Source: Trichostrongylus colubriformis (taxonomy: Eukaryota > Nematoda > Chromadorea > Rhabditida > Trichostrongylidae). From it: a stretch of DNA of 64,000 nucleotides. The stretch lies in assembly GCA_963978905.1 (NCBI GenBank), contig OZ022258.1, forward strand, positions 40,966,591 through 41,030,590, written 5' to 3'. How positions within the stretch are numbered: the first letter of the stretch is position 1; every line of letters starts with the position of its first letter. This document shows, piece by piece, positions 21,967 to 32,800 of the stretch. The notes under the pieces were generated by a model. The model made no database searches and was not told where the DNA came from. It saw nothing but the letters and a program-made list of their open reading frames with translations. A program made the translations under genes and the position numbers.

Positions 21967-23340
21967 TTGGGTTGGGGAATAAGTCCCCGCCGTTTTTTTC
22001 AACCCCGTTTTTCACATGGCTCTCTTCATTTTTCGAGGAAGCTTATACATGTCATCGATAGAGTTCTTCTTGCTCTACAGAATGCTACTCTCTGTTTTTT
22101 GATTTCTTCGACAACCTAATATTTATGAGGTTTGGAAATGAAGTGAGCTGAAGGCAAAAAAGTGGCACTTGCGCACCTCATCTTTCTCGTCTGCCATCGA
22201 GACCAAAAAATGTATGTGTATATGTTTTCGATAGAGCTTTTTCAGCTCTACAAAACAGTACCACTCTTTATTCAAATCGTTCAAGGTTTTGCTGTTTTTA
22301 AGACTTACAAATGCAGTACTCGCAAAAGTGCGCTTTTTCGTTATCTCCTTTTCCTCGCCTACCATCGAGATTGGAGAGGGTGTGCATATATGCATTCGAT
22401 AGAGCTCTTCTTGCTCTACAAGATGATACTTTTCTTCTTCTATATCCTCTCATATTTTAGCATGTGGGAGTAAGTCTCCACGTGTTTTTCAATTCAAAAT
22501 TGCGTTATGAAAACAAATTTTTTTAGCAGATTGTTTTGTATACTTCGATAAAGCTCTCTTCGCTCTACAAGATATTGATTACCTTTTTTGTTCAAACTGA
22601 TTTTTGACATTTTTTAGATCATTTAAAAGTCGACGAAATCGGGCATTTTCGACACCATGTGACAAAAATGCTTGATTTCGTCGACTTTTAAATGATCAAA
22701 AAAATGTCAAAAAACAGTTTGAACAGAAATCGTAATGACTATCTTGTAGAGCGAAAAGAGCTCTATCGAACGATACAAAAAAATCTGCCAAAAAATTTAT
22801 TCTCATTACGGAACTTTGAATTGAAAAACACTTGGAGACTTATTCCTACATGCTAAAATATGAGAGGATACAAAAGAAGAAAGGTATCATCTTGTAGAGC
22901 AAAGAGAGCTCTATCGAATGCTTACATGCACACCCTCTCCAATTTCGATGGTAGGCGAGGAAAAGGAGATAACGGAAAAGCACCCTTTTGCGAGTACTGC
23001 ATTTGTAAGTCTTAAAAACAGCAAAAACTTGAGCGGTTCGAATAAAGAGTGGTACTGTTCTGTAGAGCTGAAAAAGCTCTATCGAAAACATATGCACATA
23101 CATTTTTTGATTTCGATGGCAGACGAGAAAGATAAGGTGCGCAAGTGCCATTTTTTTGCTTCAGCTCACTTCATTTCCAAACCTCATAAATATTAGGTAG
23201 TCGAAGAAATCAAAAAACAGAGAGTTCTGTAGAGCAAGAAAAACTCTATCGATAACATGTATAAGCTTTGTCGAAAGATGAAGGAAACAATGTGAAAAAC
23301 GGGGTTGAAAAAAACGGCGGGGACTTATTCCCCAACCCAA
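21967..23340. mobile_element. Mariner-type palindromic element, 1.37 kb
   Basis: The whole element is a near-palindrome. It begins TTGGGTTGGGGAATAAGTCC and ends with the complement; TA flanks both sides (21965-21966, 23341-23342). The arms run to a central hairpin at about 22617-22697, whose two halves carry GTCGACGAAATC and its complement. Each arm contains four short inverted units of the form CGATAGAGCT...AGCTCTACA (22055, 22229, 22397, 22546), mirrored at 22745, 22893, 23061 and 23228. The TTGGGTTGG start and TA duplication fit the mariner group. No transposase was recognised. Confidence 0.85.
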
Positions 23341-23344
23341 TATT

Positions 23345-24472
23345 TTGTTTATTTTCTGATGTCAGTTGCCAATGTGTCGACCGCTGAGTTGCCCATCGTT
23401 TTAAATATGATGCATGACTTTGATATTACGATCGACATGGATGATCAAGATACGATCTAAATTTGTTATAGCAGAGCAAGTGATTCACTTTCTCATGCAG
23501 TATCAGGAACAATAATGTGTATCGACCGTTAGACTGAGTAGAATTCCGGGTAGCCGGTAAGTGCGGTACAGCGCTTACACTACTATACGGTCGCAGTAGT
23601 AAACTGACAACCATTGATATCCGAACTGATAAACGGATAACTAATCGGAGGTGATAACCGCTTACAGGGATAGATAAGAGCCGTTAGGAAGTAGATTAGA
23701 TAAAATTCGGTACACCGCTTACAGTTCAGTTCCGGAAGGCTGGCAGGGCGTGGCCTACAGACTTGGGTGAGAGTGTGTGGCGGGGTGAGAGAGATCGATA
23801 CACGTTCATCCATGTCCGTAGGCATCGCCCTGCCAGGCGTCGGGAAATGGACTGTACATTTCTTTACGACCGCAGTAGTAAAAGCGTCTGATCCATTGTG
23901 CCATAGTCAAGTATATTTTGTTATGTTCTACACCAGCTGTATCTTCCTCTAAATTGCCTAGCGTTCCAAATAACGGTAGAGCAGTGATTCACTTTTTCAT
24001 GCGGTACCAGCAACAATACTGATATCGACCTAGACTAGGGGTAAACTCTGTAAAATGCCAAATAATGATGCATGTTAACGAAAAGATGAGCATCGATTAC
24101 TGATAATGGATTTGCCACCAACATGTAAGAATTTCAAGCTCAGCTAATGGACAAATTGCTACCAATCGATGCAGTCGAACACAAAACTGTTGTTCCCTAA
24201 ACGATCCCAACTGCAATAGTGACTTCAGCCAAAATGTCAAATGATTAATGGATACACTTCATTTTTGATCTATTTACAGTGATCGTCGATACAACTGTAA
24301 CAAAGGGCATCAACCGCTTAGTCACCTAGACCTCCGAAAAAAGGAGGGGGACTTTCTTCAGCGTTGCGATATGCAGCAGTAAATTAGTAGACGAGATTTA
24401 GTAGACGTGAACGCAGTAGACGAGATTTTCGATATTCAGCAGCTTAAACACTAAATTCCCACCAAATAAAAA
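23345..24472. other. Degraded interspersed repeats, no gene
   Basis: Contains repeated snatches such as GTAAAAGCGTCTGAT (also at 21930) and CGCTTACA...CCGTTAGGAAG (23530-23730). A segment at 23745-23815 recurs inverted at 38170-38240 (GGGCGTGGCCTAC, GAGAGTGTGTG). No coding signal. Confidence 0.45.
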
Positions 24473-24475
24473 GGG

Positions 24476-24710
24476 GTGAGGCTACTTACCCCGGAAAATC
24501 GCGTGGCCGCCCGCGGCGAGGGCGCGGCGGGTGCGAGTGCCAGTGGCAGGGCATGGCAGCCTTCAAGCGAGGCAGTGTGGCATGGGTGGAAGCGCAAAGG
24601 TGACGCAGTCACGCTCTGCCGGGCCCTCAAGGGCAATCGATTCGCAAGTCGTAGAGGTGGCGCCGCGAGTGCGACGCCGCGAGGCGATATTCCGGAGTGA
24701 GTAGCCTCAC
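24476..24710. mobile_element. GC-rich MITE, 235 bp
   Basis: A 27-base terminal inverted repeat with a few mismatches: GTGAGGCTACTTACCCC at the left, and the complement GAGTGAGTAGCCTCAC at the right. The interior is much richer in GC than its surroundings. It ends about 30 bases before the exon at 24742. A target duplication was not resolved. No homologous copy was seen in the window. Confidence 0.65.
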
Positions 24711-24741
24711 TCAGTGAAAACACTTCGTACTACGATATCAG

Positions 24742-24881
24742 TAGCCACGGGATGTTTCCACTGCTATACTATGTGGGATTCCAAGAGCAATGTATCTGTA
24801 GAGATAGGGTTGGCCGCTCAGTACTGTGCTTATGACAATGTGGAAGTTGGCGATATGGACATATTCGTTATCGGATGGTCA
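24742..24881 (+). CDS. Probable internal exon of the secreted-protein gene
   Basis: After the acceptor ATATCAG, an open frame reads ATGCFHCYTMWDSKSNVSVE, then IGLAAQYCAYDNVEVGDMDI and FVIGW. It has three cysteines and an N-glycosylation sequon (NVS), in keeping with a secreted product. Two donors are possible: GTCAGT after 24877, or GTATCG after 24881. Only the second joins the next exon (25049) in phase 0. The start requires one nucleotide from an upstream exon, which exon 1 (phase 0) does not supply, so a missing exon is likely. Family not recognised. Confidence 0.5.
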
Positions 24882-25048
24882 GTATCGACCATTTCCCCAT
24901 TATACAATTCTGTTGTGTTTTTCGAGCAGTGCTGAGCCATTGCACAACTGTTTGGCTTCGAATCTGTGTACCCTTATTGATGCTCAGGACCTTTTCTATC
25001 TTCTCAAAATGATAACACCTTTTCAGTATCATGACTAAAAGTTTTTAG

Positions 25049-25497
25049 CTTGGTTTTCAAGCACAACGAGATTGTGCCGCAGCTTCGTCAACAGAAACAA
25101 GAAAGGATTGGCGGGGAATGATGGCGGTGCCACTTGTCTACATAGTGGTGTTCAACAGAAAAACTCGCTTGATAATCGACAGATTCAAAGACACGAGGAA
25201 GATTTCATTGAGTACTACTTGGTATCACTGGGGATATGTGGCACACAACGTAAGGAAGTATAACTGGGACGAAGTAGAAGTTGGAGTCTTCCTTGCCTTC
25301 TACCGCGTTCGAGATGAGCGAAGAAATGAAAGTCCAGCAACGAATGTATACATGACAAGTGCAACGGACTATGAAGGCAAGAAGCTGGCGCCACCAGGCA
25401 TCGGATATGATTTTTCAACAATGTACAACGATACACCAATAGTGCCTTGGTTCAAGTTCAACGAAAAAGATCGTTTGACAGATGAGGAAGCTCTCAG
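25049..25497 (+). CDS. Internal exon of the secreted-protein gene
   Basis: An open exon of 449 nt follows the acceptor GTTTTTAG and ends at the strong donor GTGAGT. It encodes about 149 residues, starting LGFQAQRDCAASSTETRKDW, with a central aromatic and charged region (WYHWGYVAHNVRKYNWDEVE) and ending DRLTDEEAL plus two bases. Two sequons are present (NES and NDT). The two leftover bases (AG) join the first base of exon 32671 to make Arg, so this junction is phase-compatible. No domain was recognised. The repeated VEVG (here and in 24742-24881) hints at internal similarity between exons, but this is weak. Confidence 0.65.
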
Positions 25498-26002
25498 GTG
25501 AGTGAAGTCAATGTTATGGCGATTATCATTTTTCCGTTTTACGACGGAGACACTTTTCTTAGTTCCGTTGAAGTGATGATGGGCACACCACGCGATAATC
25601 GTATTAGCTTCTTAGCTTTTTTGGTGAGAGATAAATCCTCGGGTAACTCTCAGACGGCACCCTTTTTGTACCGCCACGGCTACTCACCCCTTCTCACGAA
25701 TACTAATTCCGACTCGTACTACTCGCTCCGACCACACCTGGCACTGAACGGAGCATTTTCCTAAGCATGCCACTTACTTGGCAAAGGAAGCTCAGAAACT
25801 ACTGCGACAAGATGAGAGAAGATAATATTTTGAGCGTTATACCATCGAATAAGGACTTCTTTATGAGTACACGTACGAGAACTGTGGTCGAGGGGCGTTG
25901 ATTTTGTTATTCGGGGAATTCGTCCATTTTTTCCTAATTGATGGCAGGACCCCTACTTTTCAGGAACGGGTGCATTAGCTGGCAATTGACCACGTGGAGT
26001 TC

Positions 26003-26466
26003 TTAAAGGCACATCACGCGATAATCAAATTGGAGGCTACTTTCTTGGGGCAAGTAGGTGCTTGGATGACTGCTCAGAATGCACCTTTATTACAGCTGCA
26101 AGGTGCACCCTCACGATGTTGTGCCTGCTTGAACACAACCAAGCCACGCCCTCCCAACCGAAACACACCTGGCCTTAGACTAACCAATTTCCAACGTGGC
26201 GCTCACGTGGAGAAAGAAACTTGCGATAGGAGAAGATAATTTGACGAAGCAGCAAATTCGATGATGAACGCAGTTTCCACATTGGAAACTGTTCGTCCAT
26301 GGTCAGGTGTGATTTGGTCGGGTGTGCGTAGCTCGGTCGTATTCAAGCAGGCACAGCACCTTGAGGGTGCACCGTGCAACCGCAACAAAGATGCAGTCTG
26401 AGCAAGGATCTACTTGCTCCGTGAAAGTGAACCACTAATCCGATTATTGCGTGGTGTGCCTCCAAG
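26003..26466. mobile_element. MITE-like element, family R2, copy 1
   Basis: Left end TTAAAGGCACATCACGCG followed by ATAATC; the right end reads GATTATTGCGTGGTGTGCC and is the imperfect inverted copy. The interior is non-coding, with a CGTGGCGCTCACGTGGAGAA landmark shared (inverted) with the copy at 60455-60960. A fragment with the same end (GGCACACCACGCGATAATC) lies at about 25587-25605. Located in the intron after the exon ending at 25497. Confidence 0.65.
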
Positions 26467-26983
26467 TGATCACCAGTCAGAATTAAGCTATTCCTTCCCC
26501 TAGATTTAAAACTTGAAAAGGACGCATGGAATATTATGTTATTGGAATGCAAATAACGTGTAACCATTCCTCCGTCCATCATGGCGTGCAGATCACTAAA
26601 AGAGTGCTTATGTCTGCTCATGCTACTTCAATTGATACTTTTTGATTTTTCTATCGTCAGTCTACGTGTTTTCAAACGCGCCACACTCAACCATGTCTTA
26701 AAGATTCTATTCCGTAATCTCAGTAGCGAGTTCGCTCCTAACTGTTCACCTTTTTGTCGTGGTGCCGTTTATACGAACTCAGTGCCGACTGATCATCTAA
26801 CTCTCTCAGGGATGTGTACACTTATGACGAAAATCGTTTCGCGGCACCATCGGCACGATTTGTCGCCGTCAGGTGGGATTCCGCTCAGGACCCAAAATTG
26901 TGACAACCTGGGAACTCTTGAAAAAACCTGCATTTGTTGCGTTTTGATAGCTGGCATCACTGATGCGTAATGCAGACTGTATA

Positions 26984-27730
26984 CAGGGGGTGCCAAAAAA
27001 AAAAAGTAATTTTGCCCACGGCTCACATCTGCCAATTTTACAAAACGTAGGGAAACGAAAGAGATAAAGGTATTGGGGCAAAACATTCCCAAAATGTTTC
27101 TCTAAAAGTAGGAACAAGCTGTGGCTCCTCACGTTCATGTTCATAAAAATATGGAGGTTTCATTCGGCGCAGTCGGGCTTCGGAGTAGCTACATTTAAAA
27201 ATTCGCTAAAAACAGTGGAGCCAAGCTCCGTGGTAGGTCTTTTGTGGGGAGCTTCCTGAGGGTTGGCCCTTCGGTTCTTGGAAGTCACAGAGCCCCTGCT
27301 GCTTGGACAAGGCTGCTATGATCCAAAGTATCATTTTCATGCCTCAAATCCGCCTCCGGAGGGGTTTCAGTGGTAGGGGAACGTTTTGGCTCTTGGAAAC
27401 GAAGGGCGCTGGGAACCCGGGAAAAACGCAATGTTAAAGAACACCATCCGATATGAATCCCCTTAGGTACCCACATTGAACGGACGTCAGCAAGGTTGTG
27501 AAAGAGGGCGAAGAAAATTCGGATTTTGCCCAGTTGAGGTGATACATCTTGTTCAGTCTTTCCTTGCTCCCGTTCCTGCTCGTGCAGGAGGCTGCCACGG
27601 AGTATAGTGATAGAGTTAGGTCTGCTCTTGTTTCTGGGGATGAGAATACCTCAATAGAATTTACTGTAGTTTGGCTAAATGGGGTCGAAAGTGGAGGAGA
27701 CAAAATTACTTTTTTTTTTGGCACCCCCTG
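26984..27730 (+). mobile_element. Tc1/mariner-type MITE, 747 bp, copy 2
   Basis: Same orientation and nearly the same sequence as 15237-15981. Begins CAGGGGGTGCCAAAAAAA and ends with the inverted copy GGCACCCCCTG, with TA on both sides (26982-26983, 27731-27732). Only scattered substitutions and homopolymer-length changes distinguish the two by eye, indicating recent activity. Non-coding. Confidence 0.85.
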
Positions 27731-28063
27731 TAGTTGCAGGTTGCTATCTCAATGAGGGGGGCATCTAATAAAAAGTTGCCCATTTAAGCATCCTGAGTGG
27801 ATTTTTAGGGGTCAATCTACAATCCCAGGTAAGTGTTTTTGCTTTTTTTTCTTTAATTTTTGCCTGAGCCTCAGTGTAGAAAGATGATTCTTATCCCTTC
27901 TAGGGTAAGGTAATCAATGTCATAGTGAGATGCCCCCCCCCCTCCCTTCATTGCGATAACACTAGTCAACTGTTTATCCTTCCCTCACAGAAATGAGTAG
28001 CCGGTCCAGTCGGGAGTCTCGGTAAGCAAGTCTCTGTTGATGGAGGCAAAAAAAAAAGTTTCT

Positions 28064-28134
28064 TTGTAATTGCACCACGGACCATCACTGTTTCCACTGA
28101 TAATTAATGCAGTTAATAATCGTCCGTGGTGCAA
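28064..28134. repeat. Short inverted repeat
   Basis: TTGCACCACGGAC and its complement GTCCGTGGTGCAA flank about 45 bases; arms are about 13 bp perfect with weaker extension outward. Could be a short hairpin or the remains of a TIR element. Confidence 0.5.
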
Positions 28135-28223
28135 TCCCAACGAAATTAAGCATTTTTAGGATCCAAATCTGGTTCAACAGCTTGGACTTCGAGAATTACC
28201 AGAGGGAAATACTGACCGAACTA

Positions 28224-28728
28224 CAGTAGCGCTCAAAAGTCTTCGGCCAAAACTTTTTTGTCATAGCTTTTTTCTAGTTGACCAAATTTGACAAAATTTT
28301 AATATGTGGTACCTGAACCTATTGCCAACATTTCCTTCCACTTGAGCGCCGCTCGCCACTTTTCATGATTTTTTACAAGAATTTACTACAAGACCACCCA
28401 AAAAAGTAAAAGGCTTGTTCAAGAAAAACGGTTTTCTATACAAAAACAAAAAGAGCAAGCCTCAGAGAACATTAATATTTTGTAGAAAGACCACGACTTT
28501 TGATGACAGCGGTACAGCGGGACGGCATAGCGATGGCATGCCAAAATTAAAAAATTTCATATAACCACGTAACCTACACCGTTGCGCGCCAAATTAGTAT
28601 GTTAAGTATGCAGTGTCTCCAAGGACAACATACTAAAATTTCTCTTAAATCGGTGCAGTTGCAAAAAAGTTACAAGTGAAAAAACCCAAGTGAAAGACCA
28701 TTTCGCCGAAGACTTTTGAGCGCTACTG
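28224..28728. mobile_element. Tc1-like MITE, 505 bp
   Basis: Terminal inverted repeats CAGTAGCGCTCAAAAGTC and complement, flanked by TA (28222-28223, 28729-28730). CAGT-type ends and a TA duplication are characteristic of Tc1-like elements. The interior is AT-rich with no transposase frame. Single copy in the window. Confidence 0.8.
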
Positions 28729-28815
28729 TATATCGTAAGCAGAAGCATAAAGTACAATTAGTCACGTTTGGTGACTAGGAAATTTTGAAGGAAAAATGAC
28801 TTTGAACGTCAAACA

Positions 28816-29713
28816 TTAAAGGACTTGTACGCACTCGCACGAGAAAAACCAACACAGACTCGCCGCGTGCGACCACGCGATTTTTTGACATAAGTGTACA
28901 CGCTCTCTCCGTAGTGATATCCAAGCTCGGTTCACGGAGACACTTATCGTACCATTTGGTCTTAACTCACGCACCTCTTTGAACCCCATCTGTTCCTCGA
29001 ACATCTAATTGGTATCACTTCAAAGTCGGTGCTAATTTAGGATGATTAAAAATTGGCGACAAGATTCGTAATTTGATGTCAACTTCTGGAACAGGAGGAC
29101 ACTCTCGATAGAAAGTGCGCGGAAATGGTATTGGTGGCAGTATGCTCCTGGAGGTGATTGAATTGTTCTGCGGGTTCAGTTGGCTCCCATACTCAGCTCG
29201 CAACTGATCTCGCCGTCTTCGCAAGCCTCCCACAGCTCTTCGGTACGTGATTAAATTGACGCACTGTGCAATCGAAAACGATGGACCACGTTTAAGAAGT
29301 CTTAAAGCATTAGACGAGAGATGGGCGTCTACGATGACAGTGACCCTAACCGACTGATCATCACGTCCAGTGTGGGTGACGTCTTTTCGGTGGTCCACAG
29401 CAGTGTTTTTCTCTCTGCTATTACGAACTACTTCACAAGATTGAACAAGTCTGTCGTGTTTTACACAAAGGAAGGATTCGACTCTAGAACGAATAAAGTC
29501 GCAGATCAACTTCGACTCACTCTCCACCATCATTAAAGTCCGTCCAGGGAGAGGACGTCGGCATGTTGTCTCTTTCGAGACGCAATTCAGCAACGACGAA
29601 TACAACACATGGGCTTTTTTCTTAATTACAACACTCAACACCTGTCGGTATATTCTTCTTAACTTCGGGTAGTCTTCGGATAAACCACATGCTGCACCGA
29701 TCTTCTTATTCAT
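28816..29713 (-). pseudogene. Penelope-like element, N-terminal region
   Basis: A 232-codon minus-strand frame (29015-29713) contains LSSNALRLLKRGPSFSIAQC, then PPIPFPRTFYRECPPVPEVD and IKLRILSPIFNHP. That order (LLxxGPSFS, then FPRTFY...EVDIKxRILS) matches what I know of the region upstream of RT in nematode Penelope-like elements. A frameshift leads to 28816-29004 with EVRELRPNGTISVSVN, the next block of the same proteins. The RT itself is missing. It lies head-to-head with a PLE GIY-YIG remnant on the other strand. Probably truncated; the assignment rests on remembered family pattern. Confidence 0.55.
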
Positions 29714-29933
29714 TATGATGCGGTAGCACGTCGGAGGATCGGCAGCGCCGGAGGAACTCCAAGGACTGAAGGGCGACGACTACATACTTTTTGGCGAAGC
29801 GATAGAGCTTCGCGGACCAGAGAGATCCAGAATTCTCCAGGTTATCTCTTCTTGGAACCTTTGCGTGATTTTTGGATTATCTGTGTGCTGCCTTGCCAAA
29901 CAAGGTTTGTAGGTGGATCAGCTTCCTTAATGG

Positions 29934-29965
29934 CCTGACGTTTCGACCCTTCGGTCTTTTTCAGA
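29934..29965 (-). other. Hammerhead-like core motif of a Penelope-like element
   Basis: On the minus strand CTGAAAAAGACC, a GAAG loop, GGTC, then GAAACGTC. A four-base-pair stem is capped by a tetraloop and followed by GAAAC, as in the stem II/GAAA part of hammerhead ribozymes known from Penelope-like terminal repeats. The normal CTGATGA box is changed, so it is probably inactive. Confidence 0.4.
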
Positions 29966-30189
29966 CGCCTAAGAAGTGGCTCGAAGTTCGCTGACCCTTG
30001 ACTTACCCGATCAAGCGCCAAGAGTCCCTGGCATTTCGAACTGACCTATTCAATCCAATCAACCATCGTACCACGTTAGAACATTCCCTGATCATAGAAG
30101 GCAAGGAACGCCCTCCCAAGGCCGCGTTACTTTTTGTATGCCCTTTATCTCCGACACATTCTTTTCGGCAATACATCGATGCCTAGCTC

Positions 30190-30620
30190 GTGTTCAGCTT
30201 CAAAATGATGTCGTTCTTGTCAATATTCCGAGCAACAATATTGAACGTCAGGTAATACGTAACAGGCTCTATGAGTGCGAATGCATCACAGAGAACTGCG
30301 TAATTTGCCCCTAAGGTAATACAGGAGTGTACCAAATCTGGTGTGGTTTATGATACTGAATGTACGGCGTGCAGTAGCAAATATATTGGGGAGATCGGCC
30401 GCGTTTTGATAACTCGTATTAATGAACATCTGGCCAGTAAGAGGAGGGGAACAATAACAACTCCATTTGGAAGGCACGGGCATCAACACCACAGCGGGAA
30501 TGACTATGACGTGATAAGCAAAGTTCTGTCAAATGAGTACGAGATATCATCTAAGAAGGCATCAGAACGTTTAAATCAGTAAGGAATCCAATAATGAACA
30601 ACAGAAACGTGTGTCCTTCA
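30190..30620 (+). pseudogene. Penelope-like element, GIY-YIG endonuclease remnant
   Basis: The open frame 30343-30582 reads MVYDTECTACSSKYIGEIGR, then VLITRINEHLASKR, then GHQHHSGNDYDVISKVLSNE. The pattern VYxxxCxxC...YIGExGRxLxxRxxEH is the GIY-YIG nuclease found at the C-terminus of Penelope-like elements, where it nicks target DNA. The catalytic tyrosine, arginine and the later Glu-bearing region are recognisable. A stop after ASERLNQ is followed by ARNPIMNNRN in another frame, the usual PLE tail, so there is at least one lesion. No RT precedes it. Confidence 0.7.
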
Positions 30621-30802
30621 AGTGTCTCTTTAATGTTCCCATTCCTGATCCTGTTCGCGGGCCTCCCAGCTGCACGGCCTTCTCGTATCCCTCACTAGGA
30701 TTAGGAAGACTTCGGAGGTCTCTCACTAAAAATATTCTAATGGATTCGGCACTATGTATGTGGAAGCATGGGTTGAAGAATCCTCAAAGGGATCGCATTT
30801 AG

Positions 30803-32650
30803 GTTGGAGGAAAGACTGGTTTCATCGGGGTGGAAAAGTGATTAAGAAACCCTCAATAGCTTGCCTGTATCACATTTCTGGGGGCAATAGACTGTTTCAA
30901 AGAGAAGGAAGTAAACAAACGTTGTCTTAGGAAGCAATACTACGAGTGCACAGCCGGTTGGCGACTTTTTTCAAAGGTGCAACTTCAGACAACATTTCTC
31001 GCGAAAGAGGTGGTATCATCTCACGAAGTAGGCATGAAAGGGAGGAGACGTCTGTTCAAAAAAATTTAACCAACCTTTGCCTGATATGTAGTGAAGATAC
31101 ACCTTGCCTTTGAATGTAGTGAGTATCGCCGAATGCAAGATATTCCACCTGGCTTTTAAGCAGAGTACGCCGGAGTCGAGGTTTCCTCGGCAGGGGTGGG
31201 AATCGTATTTCATTGGACAGGAGTGGGTCGAACCTACAGAGCTCAGTGATAAACACTAGAATCTGAACTCTCAATAAACAGATAAGAAGCGAGGGGTAGT
31301 TCGCAGCGAACTCAATGAGAAGGTGTGAATTAACTATCTTCTCGCGGCAGGTAAGGATAAATAGCAATAAAACACATCGCAACACACAATCCGGCAACAC
31401 TTATTGGTGTTGTAGAGGTCAAAGAAAAGGGGGACCTATCTGATTCCCGTACGGGGTGGTAGTTGGGCGACTATCCACAACACCTGGGGGTGCCCCGCAT
31501 GTGAGCTCATGTCATTCACGTCGCGTTCATTCGAATTTCTGCTGCCATGTTCACAGCACTCTCATGAGCTAGGTCGCTCCCAAAATATTGAAACTATTCA
31601 CTGCTGTCGATGATATTCCATGCTTCAGAGAATATTTTCGTTCAAAACATCGCCGTTTCTGCTCAGTGGCTGCACTTATTCCCTGCTGACCGTTATCAGT
31701 GCAGTACCACCAGCGTAACTTGGCAGCTCCTCAGATTCTCCTTTCCATTTCTGAGGGACCTAAAAAACCTCTTTATTCTCAGAAGTCTGAAATAACAGGA
31801 ACTAGAATGAACTCTTTCCAGCAACCTTTTACAAATTTTGCTCCCTTCGCTCCCAGGGGCCGTGGGCACGTTCCCGAATCCCTGCCCATGTGCCCGGAAA
31901 TTGGAAGAATTCAACGGAACTGTATCTCGAGGGGGAGTTGGAAATTTGACTTTCGCGGACGATTTTCATGTACCGTTACCGTAATACTTTTCCAGTGGGC
32001 AATGGTGTAGCGTGAGCACACCTGACTCAGCCCGCTCACACGTTATGAGATTTGGCTGCCGAGCCGCTTTCGCAACAGCTCCAGTTCGAGGAGCATGATG
32101 TAATATTTTCTCAAAGTCTAGGAAAGCTACAGTCCTAAACGGTCGGGTAGAGAAAAATGCACTGCACCTCATGGGTTCGCTCCCTTTAGAATGGTAGCCT
32201 GATCTTGATTCAGTAGCGAATAACTCAGCAGGCTGTATTCCGCCGTCTGTTACAGTTTTGAATGATTATTTCGCCAGTGCTTTGTCTATTTCAAGGTCCG
32301 CGTTCATACGATCGCCCATGCTCTAGAGGGTAGGGCTATAAAATGAGCAAGTGCCAATTGTTCGCACAGTTTCACGATCCATATTTGTTTTCCACACTTT
32401 AGCCTCAAGTTTATCTGAACGCTCGACAGAGAGCGGGGATGGAAGGAGTTAGTCGGTCCGTTATTCCTCACAACGGCAGTAATGGTGCACCTGCTTGTGG
32501 GATCCCATGTAGACAATATAATTATGTATTCCACTTCACCAGTATTACTGTACTGGTGCGAGACACGAAAATAGAAAAGCGCAACGTAGAATCTAGAAGC
32601 ACCAATGGGTCAGTCTGAGGAAGGTCTCGTATTTCGATTTTTCTCCGCAT
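30803..32650. other. Intron-like stretch without recognised genes
   Basis: Several short open frames on both strands, none with a recognisable domain. At 31403-31477 complementary GTGTTGTAG/CACAACAC segments could form a hairpin. No TIR element was delimited. Confidence 0.4.
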
Positions 32651-32670
32651 CGTCAGTTTCAATTTTTCAG

Positions 32671-32800
32671 AATATACTCTTCATACTGCAATAAAACCAA
32701 TGCATGGGTAGCGAATGAGGGATTTTACAAGTTCGATTTGGAAACAAAAGAGTGGACACCGATATACTATGATCCTGATAATACAGATTTCTACTATTAG
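32671..32800 (+). CDS. Terminal exon of the secreted-protein gene
   Basis: Follows the strong acceptor AATTTTTCAG. The first base completes the Arg codon begun at 25497; then IYSSYCNKTNAWVANEGFYK, FDLETKEWTPIYYDPDNTDF and YY end at TAG (32798-32800). It adds one cysteine and a fourth N-glycosylation sequon (NKT). The acidic, tyrosine-rich end looks complete. The stop codon and following bases are tandemly duplicated. Together with 14264-14356 and the two internal exons, about 270 residues of the protein are visible. Confidence 0.65.
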
